Below, piece after piece: positions 27,918 through 35,590 of a DNA stretch of 58,106 nt; position 1 is the stretch's first letter; each line of letters begins with the position of its first letter. The notes beneath the pieces were generated by a model that saw only the letters and a list, made by a program, of their open reading frames with translations, was not told where the DNA came from and ran no database searches. The position numbers and the translations under genes are program-made. The stretch is from Saprospiraceae bacterium (GTDB lineage: Bacteria; Bacteroidota; Bacteroidia; Chitinophagales; Saprospiraceae), in NCBI GenBank assembly GCA_020630775.1, contig JAHDIN010000009.1, forward strand, positions 20,641 to 78,746, in the 5' to 3' direction.

Positions 27918-30368
27918 GTGAAATACATCATTGCTTGCATACTTACGTTTTCTACCATTCTGTTGAGTGCACAACTTAACCCGAGCAATGTTTACGTATC
28001 CTCTAAATATAATGAACTCTCTTCAGTATTGATTCAATCTACTAATGTAGCGCCGAACTTCACAATTACACCTGATGTTGGTCAAGATACCATGTACATT
28101 CATTCTTTGGGAAACAATCAATATGAGGTAAGATATACACCACCAGCTGGATTTATTGGAGAAACAGAATTAGTGGTAGAATATTTTGAGCCAGGTCCAA
28201 TTCCTGGAATTCCTTCTTCAAACTACACCAAAGTACATTATCAAGTAAAGTCTTCTGATATCGATCCAGGCACAGATAGATATTTAGCCTCATCGGATAC
28301 GTTGACTTTTGATGTTTTGGCTAATGATAGCGCCTCAGATGGTCCTTTGACAATTTCAAAATTGGGTATTGTAGAAGGTGGAACTGCTTCGATTGGCGCC
28401 AATGGTACAGACATTTCATTCAGCTTCAACAGTGGAGCTGACGATGCCTTAATAAGATACTTTGTGGAAGATACTTTAGGAAATAGAGAGAGTGCCTTAG
28501 TCTTCCTAAATAAAGATAATGAAAGCCTAATTGCAACAAAAGATATTTACACCGATAATAAATCCTTTTACGAACTGAGATTAAGTTCTTCACTTTATGA
28601 AATTGAGGATGCCCCACAAAATGGAGCGCTTTCAATTACCACAGATAATCATGTTTGGTTATATACGCCAAATACAACATACACTGGTCAAGATACATTT
28701 TCGTTTTCTACGCCTAATGGTGGTCTTTTATCCTACAATGTGGAAATTTTGGATAAGGCCAACAATGCCACTTTTGTAGTTGACGATGAGTATTTTTTGA
28801 CAACTGATGGGTCTTTGACATTTAATGTCTTTGATAATGATTTAAAGCTTGGTCAAACCATCATGGACTATTCTTCGGAATTGACCTACAATGGCAATGG
28901 TGAGTTTTCATATACTCCAGATGCAGGCTTTGAAGGTGATGAAGTATTTTATTACAAAATCTTTTCAGGGTATAAATTTCATACGGGAAGCATTGTGATT
29001 CACGTCAATGATTTTGCCCCTGTTTCTGATTTGGTTTACGAATTCAACATTCTTGAAAATCACGATTTAAAGACAAAGCATCATTCACCAGTTGGAGATT
29101 ATACTTTCGAGTTATTAGTCGCGCCGACAAATGGCACGGTGACTATTCTTGATGCGAATGGATCAGAAATTCTTGAGTGTGATACCATCTCTGGGAATAA
29201 CACAATTATCTATTCACCTGATGCTGATTTTAATGGCATTGAAGAGTTTGATCTTGAGTACTGCACATTATCGGGTCATTGTGAAGTTGTAAAGGTTAAT
29301 GTAAACGTATTGGATTCAAATTACGATGATTGCCTTTGCTTGAACGGCTGTGTGTATAAAGGAGATAGTAATGACGATGGTGTAGTGGATATGAAAGATG
29401 TGTTAGATATGTCTTTGAATATTGGTAGAGGTGGATATGAAAGAACGAATGACTTCAATTTATTATGGACAGGGCAGGATAGTGATGACTGGGGGTACTC
29501 TCAAATGGGTGCAGGCATCGACTTAAAGTGCAGTGATGCAGATGGAGATGGTTATATTGATCATTCTGATTTTTCGGAAATTCAGTCCAACTATTCCAAT
29601 GTACATAAATTTAAGGCGCAAGATTTAGCAGCTACTTCAAATGTTCCAATTTACTTTATACCGCCGTCAACACCTGTTGATTCGGGAGAATGGATCACGT
29701 TAGATATTGCTATTGGCAACGCTAGCTTAGCAGCTATTGATTTATATGGTGCAGCATTCACAATCAATTTTGATCCTTCGATAATGGATTCATCTTCTGT
29801 TCAATTTTCATTGTATGATGATAATTGGTTAGAACAGTCAAGTCCTTTGCTTCAAGATTTTAATGTTCCCCAAGATGGTCAAGTTGATATTGCTGTTTCT
29901 AGGGTAACTAATATTTCTACTGACGGTTTCGGAATTATCGGTAAGCTTGAATTTATCGTTGAGGATGAAATTGTAGGTATTAAGAGAAATGATCTTGGTA
30001 AGTTCTTAAGTTCTGTGAAAGTAACAAATATCATTTCTACAGATGCTTTTGGTAAATACAAATCTCATCCTGATTATACAGACTTCATTGAATTCGATGC
30101 AGATGGGTTAACCACTGAGGAAGAATTACTTCAAAGCATATCAGTCAGTCCGAATCCTACAGCTAGCGTTTTAACTATCAACGCTGATAAATATAATATA
30201 GATCAGATCAGTCTATTTGATCCTGTCGGACGTACGATTATTCAAAATCAAATTGTTGGCGCAAGATCTTATGATCTAGATATGTCAGCACTTCAGCAAG
30301 GTGTTTACTTCCTGCAAATCCAATCTCACGAATCTTCTATTATTAAGAAGGTGCAGAAGGTGGAATAA
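27918..30368 (+). CDS. T9SS-secreted protein with cadherin-like, dockerin-like and cohesin-like parts
   Basis: From the GTG at 27918 the protein is 816 residues and begins with a normal signal peptide (KYIIACILTFSTILLSAQ); the ATG at 27792 would add 42 residues before it, so GTG is preferred. The N-terminal half has repeated beta-sandwich modules (FDVLANDSASDGP, FNVFDNDLKLGQ, YTPDAGFEGDEVFYYKI). A pair of calcium loops like a dockerin follows (GDSNDDGVVDMKDV and DADGDGYIDHSDF). Next is a cohesin-like beta domain (SGEWITLDIAIGNASLAAID). The end (ISVSPNPTASVLTINAD ... QQGVYFLQIQSH) is a T9SS type A sorting domain. Probably surface-attached. Confidence 0.82.
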   Translation: MKYIIACILTFSTILLSAQLNPSNVYVSSKYNELSSVLIQSTNVAPNFTITPDVGQDTMYIHSLGNNQYEVRYTPPAGFIGETELVVEYFEPGPIPGIPSSNYTKVHYQVKSSDIDPGTDRYLASSDTLTFDVLANDSASDGPLTISKLGIVEGGTASIGANGTDISFSFNSGADDALIRYFVEDTLGNRESALVFLNKDNESLIATKDIYTDNKSFYELRLSSSLYEIEDAPQNGALSITTDNHVWLYTPNTTYTGQDTFSFSTPNGGLLSYNVEILDKANNATFVVDDEYFLTTDGSLTFNVFDNDLKLGQTIMDYSSELTYNGNGEFSYTPDAGFEGDEVFYYKIFSGYKFHTGSIVIHVNDFAPVSDLVYEFNILENHDLKTKHHSPVGDYTFELLVAPTNGTVTILDANGSEILECDTISGNNTIIYSPDADFNGIEEFDLEYCTLSGHCEVVKVNVNVLDSNYDDCLCLNGCVYKGDSNDDGVVDMKDVLDMSLNIGRGGYERTNDFNLLWTGQDSDDWGYSQMGAGIDLKCSDADGDGYIDHSDFSEIQSNYSNVHKFKAQDLAATSNVPIYFIPPSTPVDSGEWITLDIAIGNASLAAIDLYGAAFTINFDPSIMDSSSVQFSLYDDNWLEQSSPLLQDFNVPQDGQVDIAVSRVTNISTDGFGIIGKLEFIVEDEIVGIKRNDLGKFLSSVKVTNIISTDAFGKYKSHPDYTDFIEFDADGLTTEEELLQSISVSPNPTASVLTINADKYNIDQISLFDPVGRTIIQNQIVGARSYDLDMSALQQGVYFLQIQSHESSIIKKVQKVE

Positions 30369-30370
30369 TA

Positions 30371-30435
30371 TCGAGGTTTCGCGGTTTCAAGGTTTCTCGG
30401 TTTCAAGGTTTCTCGGTTTCAAGGTTTCTCGGTTT
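30371..30435. repeat. 16-bp tandem repeat GGTTTCTCGGTTTCAA
   Basis: About four copies of a 16-base unit made of two related 8-mers. Its CTCGGT core is the reverse complement of the ACCGAG core of the array at 30506-30736, so the two arrays could pair in RNA. Confidence 0.85.
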
Positions 30436-30505
30436 GTGAATTCTAGGTATACTAGATGTGCATGAATCAATTTGCTTTGTTAATCATTTAGAGTCTACAC
30501 CCAGT

Positions 30506-30736
30506 CCACCGAGTCACCGAGTCACCGAGTCACCGAGCCCACCGAGCCCACCGCGTCCACCGAGCCCACCGAGCCCACCGAGCCCACCGAGTCCCCCGAG
30601 CCCACCGAGCCCACCGAGCCCACCGAGCCCACCGAGTCCCCCGAGCCACCGAGCCTACCGAGCCTACCGAGCCTACCGAGCCTACCGAGCCTACCGAGCC
30701 CACCGAGCCCACCGAGTCCCCCGAGCCACCGAGTCA
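30506..30736. repeat. GC-rich 8-9 bp minisatellite (ACCGAGCCC/ACCGAGTC/ACCGAGCCT)
   Basis: More than 25 copies of an 8-9 base unit with the constant core CACCGAG or CTACCGAG. Base composition is strikingly GC-rich against the AT-rich surroundings. Variant units cluster: 8-base GTC units first, then GCC units, then a block of five CTACCGAGC units. The array ends inside the stop codon of the fructosamine kinase gene (30734-30736). It fills the convergent gap between that gene and the T9SS gene. Confidence 0.95.
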
Positions 30737-31588
30737 AATAAAGTACTTGTTCAGAATGTCATCAACCTGGCGTCTGTAGCTTAATCCAAAGAGATTTAAA
30801 TGGACTAGGAGATAGTACAACTGAAAAATGTCCATTCTGTTTTGCCACCCTTTTTCCATAGGCATCATCTCATTATAAATCGCATAACAGCTAGATGGGA
30901 ATCCTCCAAAAAGGTGCATCATGGCTATATCCATTTCTCTGTGTGCATAGCTGATACTGGGGTCAATAAAGTAGAATTGATGGTGCTTGTCTATGAGGTA
31001 ATTCCCAGACCATAAGTCGCCATGAATAAGTGTTGGTTTTTCTTCTGGAATTAAGTTTCGTATTTGTTCATCTATATGATTGGTGCTGATCTTGAATGAT
31101 AGCCAACCACATTTATGAGCCATTTCAATTTGTGGAATGAGTCTTTCATGTGAATAGAATTGGCTAAATGTATGATGTTCAGAATTGCTTTGAGGCCATC
31201 TACCAATGTAGTTATGATGCTCTAAACCGTAGTTTTTGTGCCTATTTGAATGTAATTGCCTCAAATTGGTGGCTATAAGTTCTCCGTCATTCTCTGAAAC
31301 GCTTCTTGCATCGATCCAATTCAATACAAGGGCGGAATAGCTCTCTTTGAATAGCTCAAATTCGATTTTGGGTACAGATAATCCTTTCAAAGCTAGTGCT
31401 TTCAAACCCCATACCTCTGACTTGATCAAAGCTTGGTGATTTTGTCCAGTGTTATACTTGAGAAAATATCGCCGATTACTTAAAGTAAAGCTGTAAGCCT
31501 TATTAATATCTCCTCCTGAGACAGATTTTAGCGGTAAAATCTCTTGATTATAGTGATTTTCTAAATCTTCAAGTAATGCTTGAAGCAC
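30734..31588 (-). CDS. fructosamine kinase family protein
   Basis: A 284-residue aminoglycoside-phosphotransferase-like kinase of the FN3K/YniA family. Members phosphorylate ketosamines on glycated proteins or small molecules, which leads to deglycation. Visible motifs: VSGGDINKAYSFTL and RRYFLKYN (ATP lysine) near the N-terminus, the catalytic loop LIHGDLWSGNYLI and the metal-binding FIDPSISYAHREMDIAMMHLFGG. It starts at the stop of the LytTR regulator gene. Confidence 0.9.
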   Translation of the reverse strand: MLQALLEDLENHYNQEILPLKSVSGGDINKAYSFTLSNRRYFLKYNTGQNHQALIKSEVWGLKALALKGLSVPKIEFELFKESYSALVLNWIDARSVSENDGELIATNLRQLHSNRHKNYGLEHHNYIGRWPQSNSEHHTFSQFYSHERLIPQIEMAHKCGWLSFKISTNHIDEQIRNLIPEEKPTLIHGDLWSGNYLIDKHHQFYFIDPSISYAHREMDIAMMHLFGGFPSSCYAIYNEMMPMEKGWQNRMDIFQLYYLLVHLNLFGLSYRRQVDDILNKYFI

Positions 31589-32295
31589 TAGAGCTTATTA
31601 TTTTCAATAATACTCACTAAATCGTCCTTGTAATTCTTACCTATTGGAATATGCTTTGTCTGCCCACCTTCTGAAATCTCTATTGAATTCCCTACAACGG
31701 CTTTTATCTGGTTGATATTCATGATGTAGCTCCTATGTACTCGCATGAAGATATTACTCGGGAGTTTAGATTCTAAGCTCTTCATTGTTTGTAAGGTTAT
31801 CACACGACCAGAATTCTTTTTAATGATCACATAGTCTTTCAATCCTTCGATATATAGGATCTCATTGAAATGAATCTTAACCAATTTCTTATCTGCCTTT
31901 ACAAAGAAGAAGTCTTCTTCTTGAGCTATGGGGGATTTTACTGTTAAGCCTTCTTTAGCCTTGTTGACAGCCTTTAAAAAACGATCAAAGGCGATAGGCT
32001 TTAAAAGATAATCTACAGCGTCTAATTCAAATCCTTCTATCGCATATTCAGAGTAAGCTGTTGTAAAAACAATCTTTGGCACATTTCGAAGAGATTTAAC
32101 CAATTCTATACCTGTCATTTGAGGCATTTGAATATCGAGAAATAGCAAGTCTACTTCTTGATTTTGGATAATGTTATTGGCATCAATGGCATTCTCACAA
32201 CGGCCTATAAGCGTCAAGTCTGGGATCTTCTCAATGTAAGATTCTATGATGTCCAATGCTAGAGGTTCGTCGTCAACAATTAATGTTTTGATCAT
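31588..32295 (-). CDS. LytTR-family response regulator
   Basis: 235 residues. An N-terminal receiver domain (DDEPLALDIIESYI; phospho-Asp in VDLLFLDIQMPQMTG; TTAYSEYAIEGFELDAVDYLLKP) is joined to a C-terminal LytTR DNA-binding domain (YIEGLKDYVIIKKNSGRVITL, MRVHRSYIMNINQIKAV). It pairs with the LytS-type kinase upstream in the same operon (11-base gap). Target genes are unknown. Confidence 0.93.
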   Translation of the reverse strand: MIKTLIVDDEPLALDIIESYIEKIPDLTLIGRCENAIDANNIIQNQEVDLLFLDIQMPQMTGIELVKSLRNVPKIVFTTAYSEYAIEGFELDAVDYLLKPIAFDRFLKAVNKAKEGLTVKSPIAQEEDFFFVKADKKLVKIHFNEILYIEGLKDYVIIKKNSGRVITLQTMKSLESKLPSNIFMRVHRSYIMNINQIKAVVGNSIEISEGGQTKHIPIGKNYKDDLVSIIENNKL

Positions 32296-32306
32296 ACAGT
32301 TGTAGC

Positions 32307-33353
32307 TTAATTTAGATTAATGTTTAGGTTTATTTTAAAAGTTTCTTCAAAGTCATTGATTTTTAAATCATATTGATTGGGGTATAAAAGGTTTAATCTA
32401 CGCTTAACGTTTTCAAGTCCTATACCTCCTGATTTTTTGCCATTAGCATTTTGTTTAACTGGGGCTTTAGAATTTTCTATTTCCAGATCAACTTTTGTAG
32501 AATCTAGTTTCATATTAATGTTTACAAAACCAGAATTGATTTGATTATTGACACCATGCTTGAAGCTGTTTTCCAAAAATGGAATAAATATCAATGGGGC
32601 TATCATTTGTCCATTGACTTTTCCTTCCAAGTTGAAATTGACATTAAACTTATTGCCTTGTCTTAGCTTTTCTAATTCAATATAGTTTTTTACATAATTA
32701 ACTTCCTTTTCCAAGCTCACTAACTTCTCATTGCATTCATAAAGCATATAACGCATCATCTCGGATAACCTCAATACGATCTCGGGCGCTAAGTCTGATT
32801 TTTTTAAAGTAAGCGCGTATAAATTATTAAGCGTATTGAAGAAGAAATGGGGATTAATTTGGGACTTAAGAAACTTCAGTTCTGACTGTAAATTTTGACT
32901 TTCAAGATCCTTTTTTTCTTGTTGATGTAAAAGCCAATCTTTTGTGACTTTAAATAACATAGAGGCCAAACCAACAAAAAGACCTATGATATAAGCCGTT
33001 TCTCTGGCATCTACCAAATTGGCTCTAATGGTTTCGAATTTGCTATATAACAACAATAAAATAGACGTGTATATGGGCGCTACCAAAACGGCTAATCCTA
33101 CAAGGCAAATAAGGTACATCACCGGCTTTTTGCGCTCGAGGAAAGTAGGGATGAGATAGTATATATTCATGTAAGATATGAACATGAATATGGTGACTTC
33201 TACAAGTGCTTCTACGATTTTATAAATTACAGGGACTCTGCTAGAGTCTATGAGGAACAGAAAAAAGAAAGTCAAAAACCAAAAGCTGAAATGCAGAAAG
33301 CCCTTGGACTTCAGCAAATCCTGATTAATATTCTTAATATCCGTCAAATTCAC
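32307..33353 (-). CDS. LytS-type sensor histidine kinase
   Basis: 348 residues with four membrane segments in the first 140 residues, then a His_kinase domain of the LytS/YehU type. The phospho-accepting histidine is in FLKSQINPHFFFNTLNNLYAL, the N-box in PLIFIPFLENSFKHGVN and the ATP lid in SGGIGLENVKRRLNLLYP. The sensed signal is not evident: there is no periplasmic domain, so a membrane signal is likely. It is cotranscribed with its LytTR regulator. Confidence 0.92.
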   Translation of the reverse strand: MNLTDIKNINQDLLKSKGFLHFSFWFLTFFFLFLIDSSRVPVIYKIVEALVEVTIFMFISYMNIYYLIPTFLERKKPVMYLICLVGLAVLVAPIYTSILLLLYSKFETIRANLVDARETAYIIGLFVGLASMLFKVTKDWLLHQQEKKDLESQNLQSELKFLKSQINPHFFFNTLNNLYALTLKKSDLAPEIVLRLSEMMRYMLYECNEKLVSLEKEVNYVKNYIELEKLRQGNKFNVNFNLEGKVNGQMIAPLIFIPFLENSFKHGVNNQINSGFVNINMKLDSTKVDLEIENSKAPVKQNANGKKSGGIGLENVKRRLNLLYPNQYDLKINDFEETFKINLNINLN

Positions 33354-33376
33354 ACTTACAATTTAGTACATGTCCG

Positions 33377-33419
33377 TCGGATAATTCATTGAGATAGACT
33401 AATTATTAACTTTATCCGA
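33377..33419. promoter_or_regulatory. inverted repeat in the LytS/folE divergent gap
   Basis: TCGGATAA (33377-33384) faces TTATCCGA (33412-33419), an eight-base inverted repeat with a 27-base spacer, in the gap between two divergent genes. Such a pair could bind a dimeric regulator. No regulator is assigned. Confidence 0.35.
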
Positions 33420-33504
33420 TATAATTATGCCTATTTTAAGGCTTTTAATTGAACAATACATTTCATTCGACGGTTCTAAGTGCGTTGATACACGAAAATC
33501 TGAT

Positions 33505-34098
33505 ATGAGTTATAAAAAAAAGGAGACTTATTCACCCAAAATAACCGAAAGCTTAAAGAAGAACTATACTTCGATAATCAAGTCTTTAGGAGAGGATGTA
33601 AAACGAGAAGGGCTTTTAAAAACGCCTGAAAGGGCCGCTAAAGCCATGCAATTTCTAACTCATGGATATGCTCAGGATCCTATTAAAATTATGCGTAAAG
33701 CGGTTTTTAAAGAGGATTACAACAGTATGGTTTTGGTTAAGGATATCGAGTTATATTCTCTTTGCGAACATCATTTGTTGCCTTTTTACGGAAAAGTACA
33801 TATCGCTTACATCCCAGATGGCTATATAGTGGGATTAAGTAAATTACCCAGAATAGTTGATGTATACGCGAGAAGGTTACAGGTACAGGAAAGGCTGACA
33901 GATCAGATTTTAGAATGTATTGAAACTTCATTGAAGCCACAAGGCGTTGCAGTAATCATAGAAGCTGCACATATGTGTATGATGATGCGTGGTGTTGAAA
34001 AACAAAATTCGATGACCACAACCTCTGCTTTTACGGGCGTTTTTAGAGAAGCTGAGACAAGAAATGAATTTTTAAGGCTGATTGCCAAGAATAACTAA
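33505..34098 (+). CDS. folE: GTP cyclohydrolase I
   Basis: 197 residues from the ATG at 33505; an upstream ATG at 33427 would add 26 residues without family support. The enzyme converts GTP to dihydroneopterin triphosphate, the first step of folate/pterin synthesis. The zinc-binding motif [19 protein letters not shown], the active-site [23 protein letters not shown] and the second zinc Cys in [12 protein letters not shown] are all present. Pterins serve as the antenna in some photolyases, but no operon link to phrB is seen. Confidence 0.95.
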   Translation: MSYKKKETYSPKITESLKKNYTSIIKSLGEDVKREGLLKTPERAAKAMQFLTHGYAQDPIKIMRKAVFKEDYNSMVLVKDIELYSLCEHHLLPFYGKVHIAYIPDGYIVGLSKLPRIVDVYARRLQVQERLTDQILECIETSLKPQGVAVIIEAAHMCMMMRGVEKQNSMTTTSAFTGVFREAETRNEFLRLIAKNN

Positions 34099-34104
34099 TC
34101 TCAA

Positions 34105-34122
34105 TGTCTACATTTGTAGACA
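34105..34122. promoter_or_regulatory. perfect palindrome overlapping a -7 box upstream of fabD
   Basis: TGTCTAC-ATTT-GTAGACA is a perfect inverted repeat whose centre TACATTTGTA fits the TACAnnTGTA pattern bound by BlaI/CopY-type winged-helix repressors. It contains TACATTTG, a match to the -7 consensus, 16 bases before the fabD ATG. This supports the ATG at 34133 as the real start. Confidence 0.55.
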
Positions 34123-34132
34123 ACACTCAATC

Positions 34133-35005
34133 ATGGCTGTATTATTATTCCCGGGACAAGGTTCCCAATCTGTTGGTATGGGCAAGGCCCTCTACGATGA
34201 AAATGACACGATTAAGGCACTTTTTCATCAAGCGGATGAGATACTTGGATTTTCATTAAGCGATACCATGTTCAATGGCACTGAAGAAGATTTAAAACAA
34301 ACCAGTGTGACACAACCCGCAGTGTTTTTAGATGCTTATTCTAGATATCTCGTGCATAAAGACAATCTTACTCCTAAGGCATTTGCTGGGCATTCATTGG
34401 GTGAATTTACAGCCCTCGTTGCTAGTGGTGTACTTTCTTTTGAAGATGGCTTAGATCTGGTGGCTAAAAGGTCACGGGCCATGCAGGGTGCTTGCGATAA
34501 TACTAAGGGTACAATGGCAGCAATATTAGGTATGGAAGACAAGGAAGTAGAGGAGATATGTAATGCTTCAGATGGCGTTGTAGTAGCCGCTAATTATAAT
34601 TGCCCAGGACAATTGGTGATTTCAGGCGAAATAGACGCGATTGAAGGCTGTGTTGAAAAAGCAAAAGAAGCCGGAGCGAGAAGAGCTATTATATTAAATG
34701 TCAATGGTGCCTTTCATTCTCCTTTGATGGGGTCAGCAAAATCACAATTAGAAGAAGCTATCTTATCTAAGACATTTAAGAATCCTATAGCACCGATTTA
34801 TCAAAACGTTAACGCGAAAGCTGAAACAGAGATAGAGCAAATTAAGTTAAACCTTATAGATCAGCTAACGAGCCCGGTTAAGTGGACGCAGACGATGAAA
34901 AATATGATTGATAGCGGACATAATGAATTTATAGAGTTTGGAGCCCGCGTATTAAGTGGTTTCTTTAAGAAGGTTGATCGCAGTTTAAATATTACTCAAC
35001 ATTAG
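34133..35005 (+). CDS. fabD: malonyl-CoA:ACP transacylase
   Basis: 290 residues from the ATG at 34133. It loads malonyl groups onto acyl carrier protein for fatty acid synthesis. Motifs: LLFPGQGSQSVGMG at the start, the nucleophile in AGHSLGEFTALVASG, the QPAVF oxyanion region, and the catalytic histidine in NGAFHSPLM. Length is typical. Other fab genes are not in the window; yqgE follows after five bases. Confidence 0.95.
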   Translation: MAVLLFPGQGSQSVGMGKALYDENDTIKALFHQADEILGFSLSDTMFNGTEEDLKQTSVTQPAVFLDAYSRYLVHKDNLTPKAFAGHSLGEFTALVASGVLSFEDGLDLVAKRSRAMQGACDNTKGTMAAILGMEDKEVEEICNASDGVVVAANYNCPGQLVISGEIDAIEGCVEKAKEAGARRAIILNVNGAFHSPLMGSAKSQLEEAILSKTFKNPIAPIYQNVNAKAETEIEQIKLNLIDQLTSPVKWTQTMKNMIDSGHNEFIEFGARVLSGFFKKVDRSLNITQH

Positions 35006-35010
35006 TATAT

Positions 35011-35580
35011 ATGCCTAAAGAAAACAGAACATTAGATATTGGAAAAGTGCTCATTGCACAACCCTTCATGACAGATACAAATTTTAAAAGATCTGTTGTA
35101 GGGCTTTGTGAGTATTCCAAAGATGATGGTGCTGTTGGCTTCATATTGAATAAACCTATCAATATGACCATTGATGAATTGATGGGGGATATTAAAACTG
35201 ATGAATCTTTTGAAGTTCATTATGGAGGTCCAGTAGCTACGGATACCTTGCATTATATACACAACGTAGGTGACTTGCTAGAAGATTCAGTGAAAATTAC
35301 TAGAGGGGTTTATTGGGGTGGCCATTTTGAAAAGCTAAAATTCTTGATTGAATCTGGCGTTATTAGACCGCAGAATATCAGATTTTATATTGGGTATAGC
35401 GGTTGGACTGCAGGCCAATTAGAAAATGAAATGAAAGCAGGTTCTTGGATCCTGTCAGATTTATACGCTAATTATATATTCAAATCTCAATCGAGTCGAC
35501 TGTGGGCACAGGCATTGGATAATAAAGGCAACACATTTTCTGTGATTGCCCAAATTCCGAACTATCTTAGCTTTAATTAA
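35011..35580 (+). CDS. YqgE/AlgH family protein (UPF0301)
   Basis: A 189-residue protein with the family hallmarks GKVLIAQPFMTDTNFKRSVVGL, GAVGFILNKP and VHYGGPVATDTLHYIHN. The biochemical role of YqgE/AlgH proteins is not settled. It lies between fabD and an ABC-F gene in a tightly packed plus-strand run. Confidence 0.9.
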   Translation: MPKENRTLDIGKVLIAQPFMTDTNFKRSVVGLCEYSKDDGAVGFILNKPINMTIDELMGDIKTDESFEVHYGGPVATDTLHYIHNVGDLLEDSVKITRGVYWGGHFEKLKFLIESGVIRPQNIRFYIGYSGWTAGQLENEMKAGSWILSDLYANYIFKSQSSRLWAQALDNKGNTFSVIAQIPNYLSFN

Positions 35581-35590
35581 AAAAAAGCTT

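Noticed and set aside
30458..30784. A Pro-Ser rich plus-strand frame and two Gly/Val-rich minus-strand frames over the minisatellite
   Set aside because: They are translations of the 9-base repeat; they have no start context or domain and overlap the real end of the fructosamine kinase gene.
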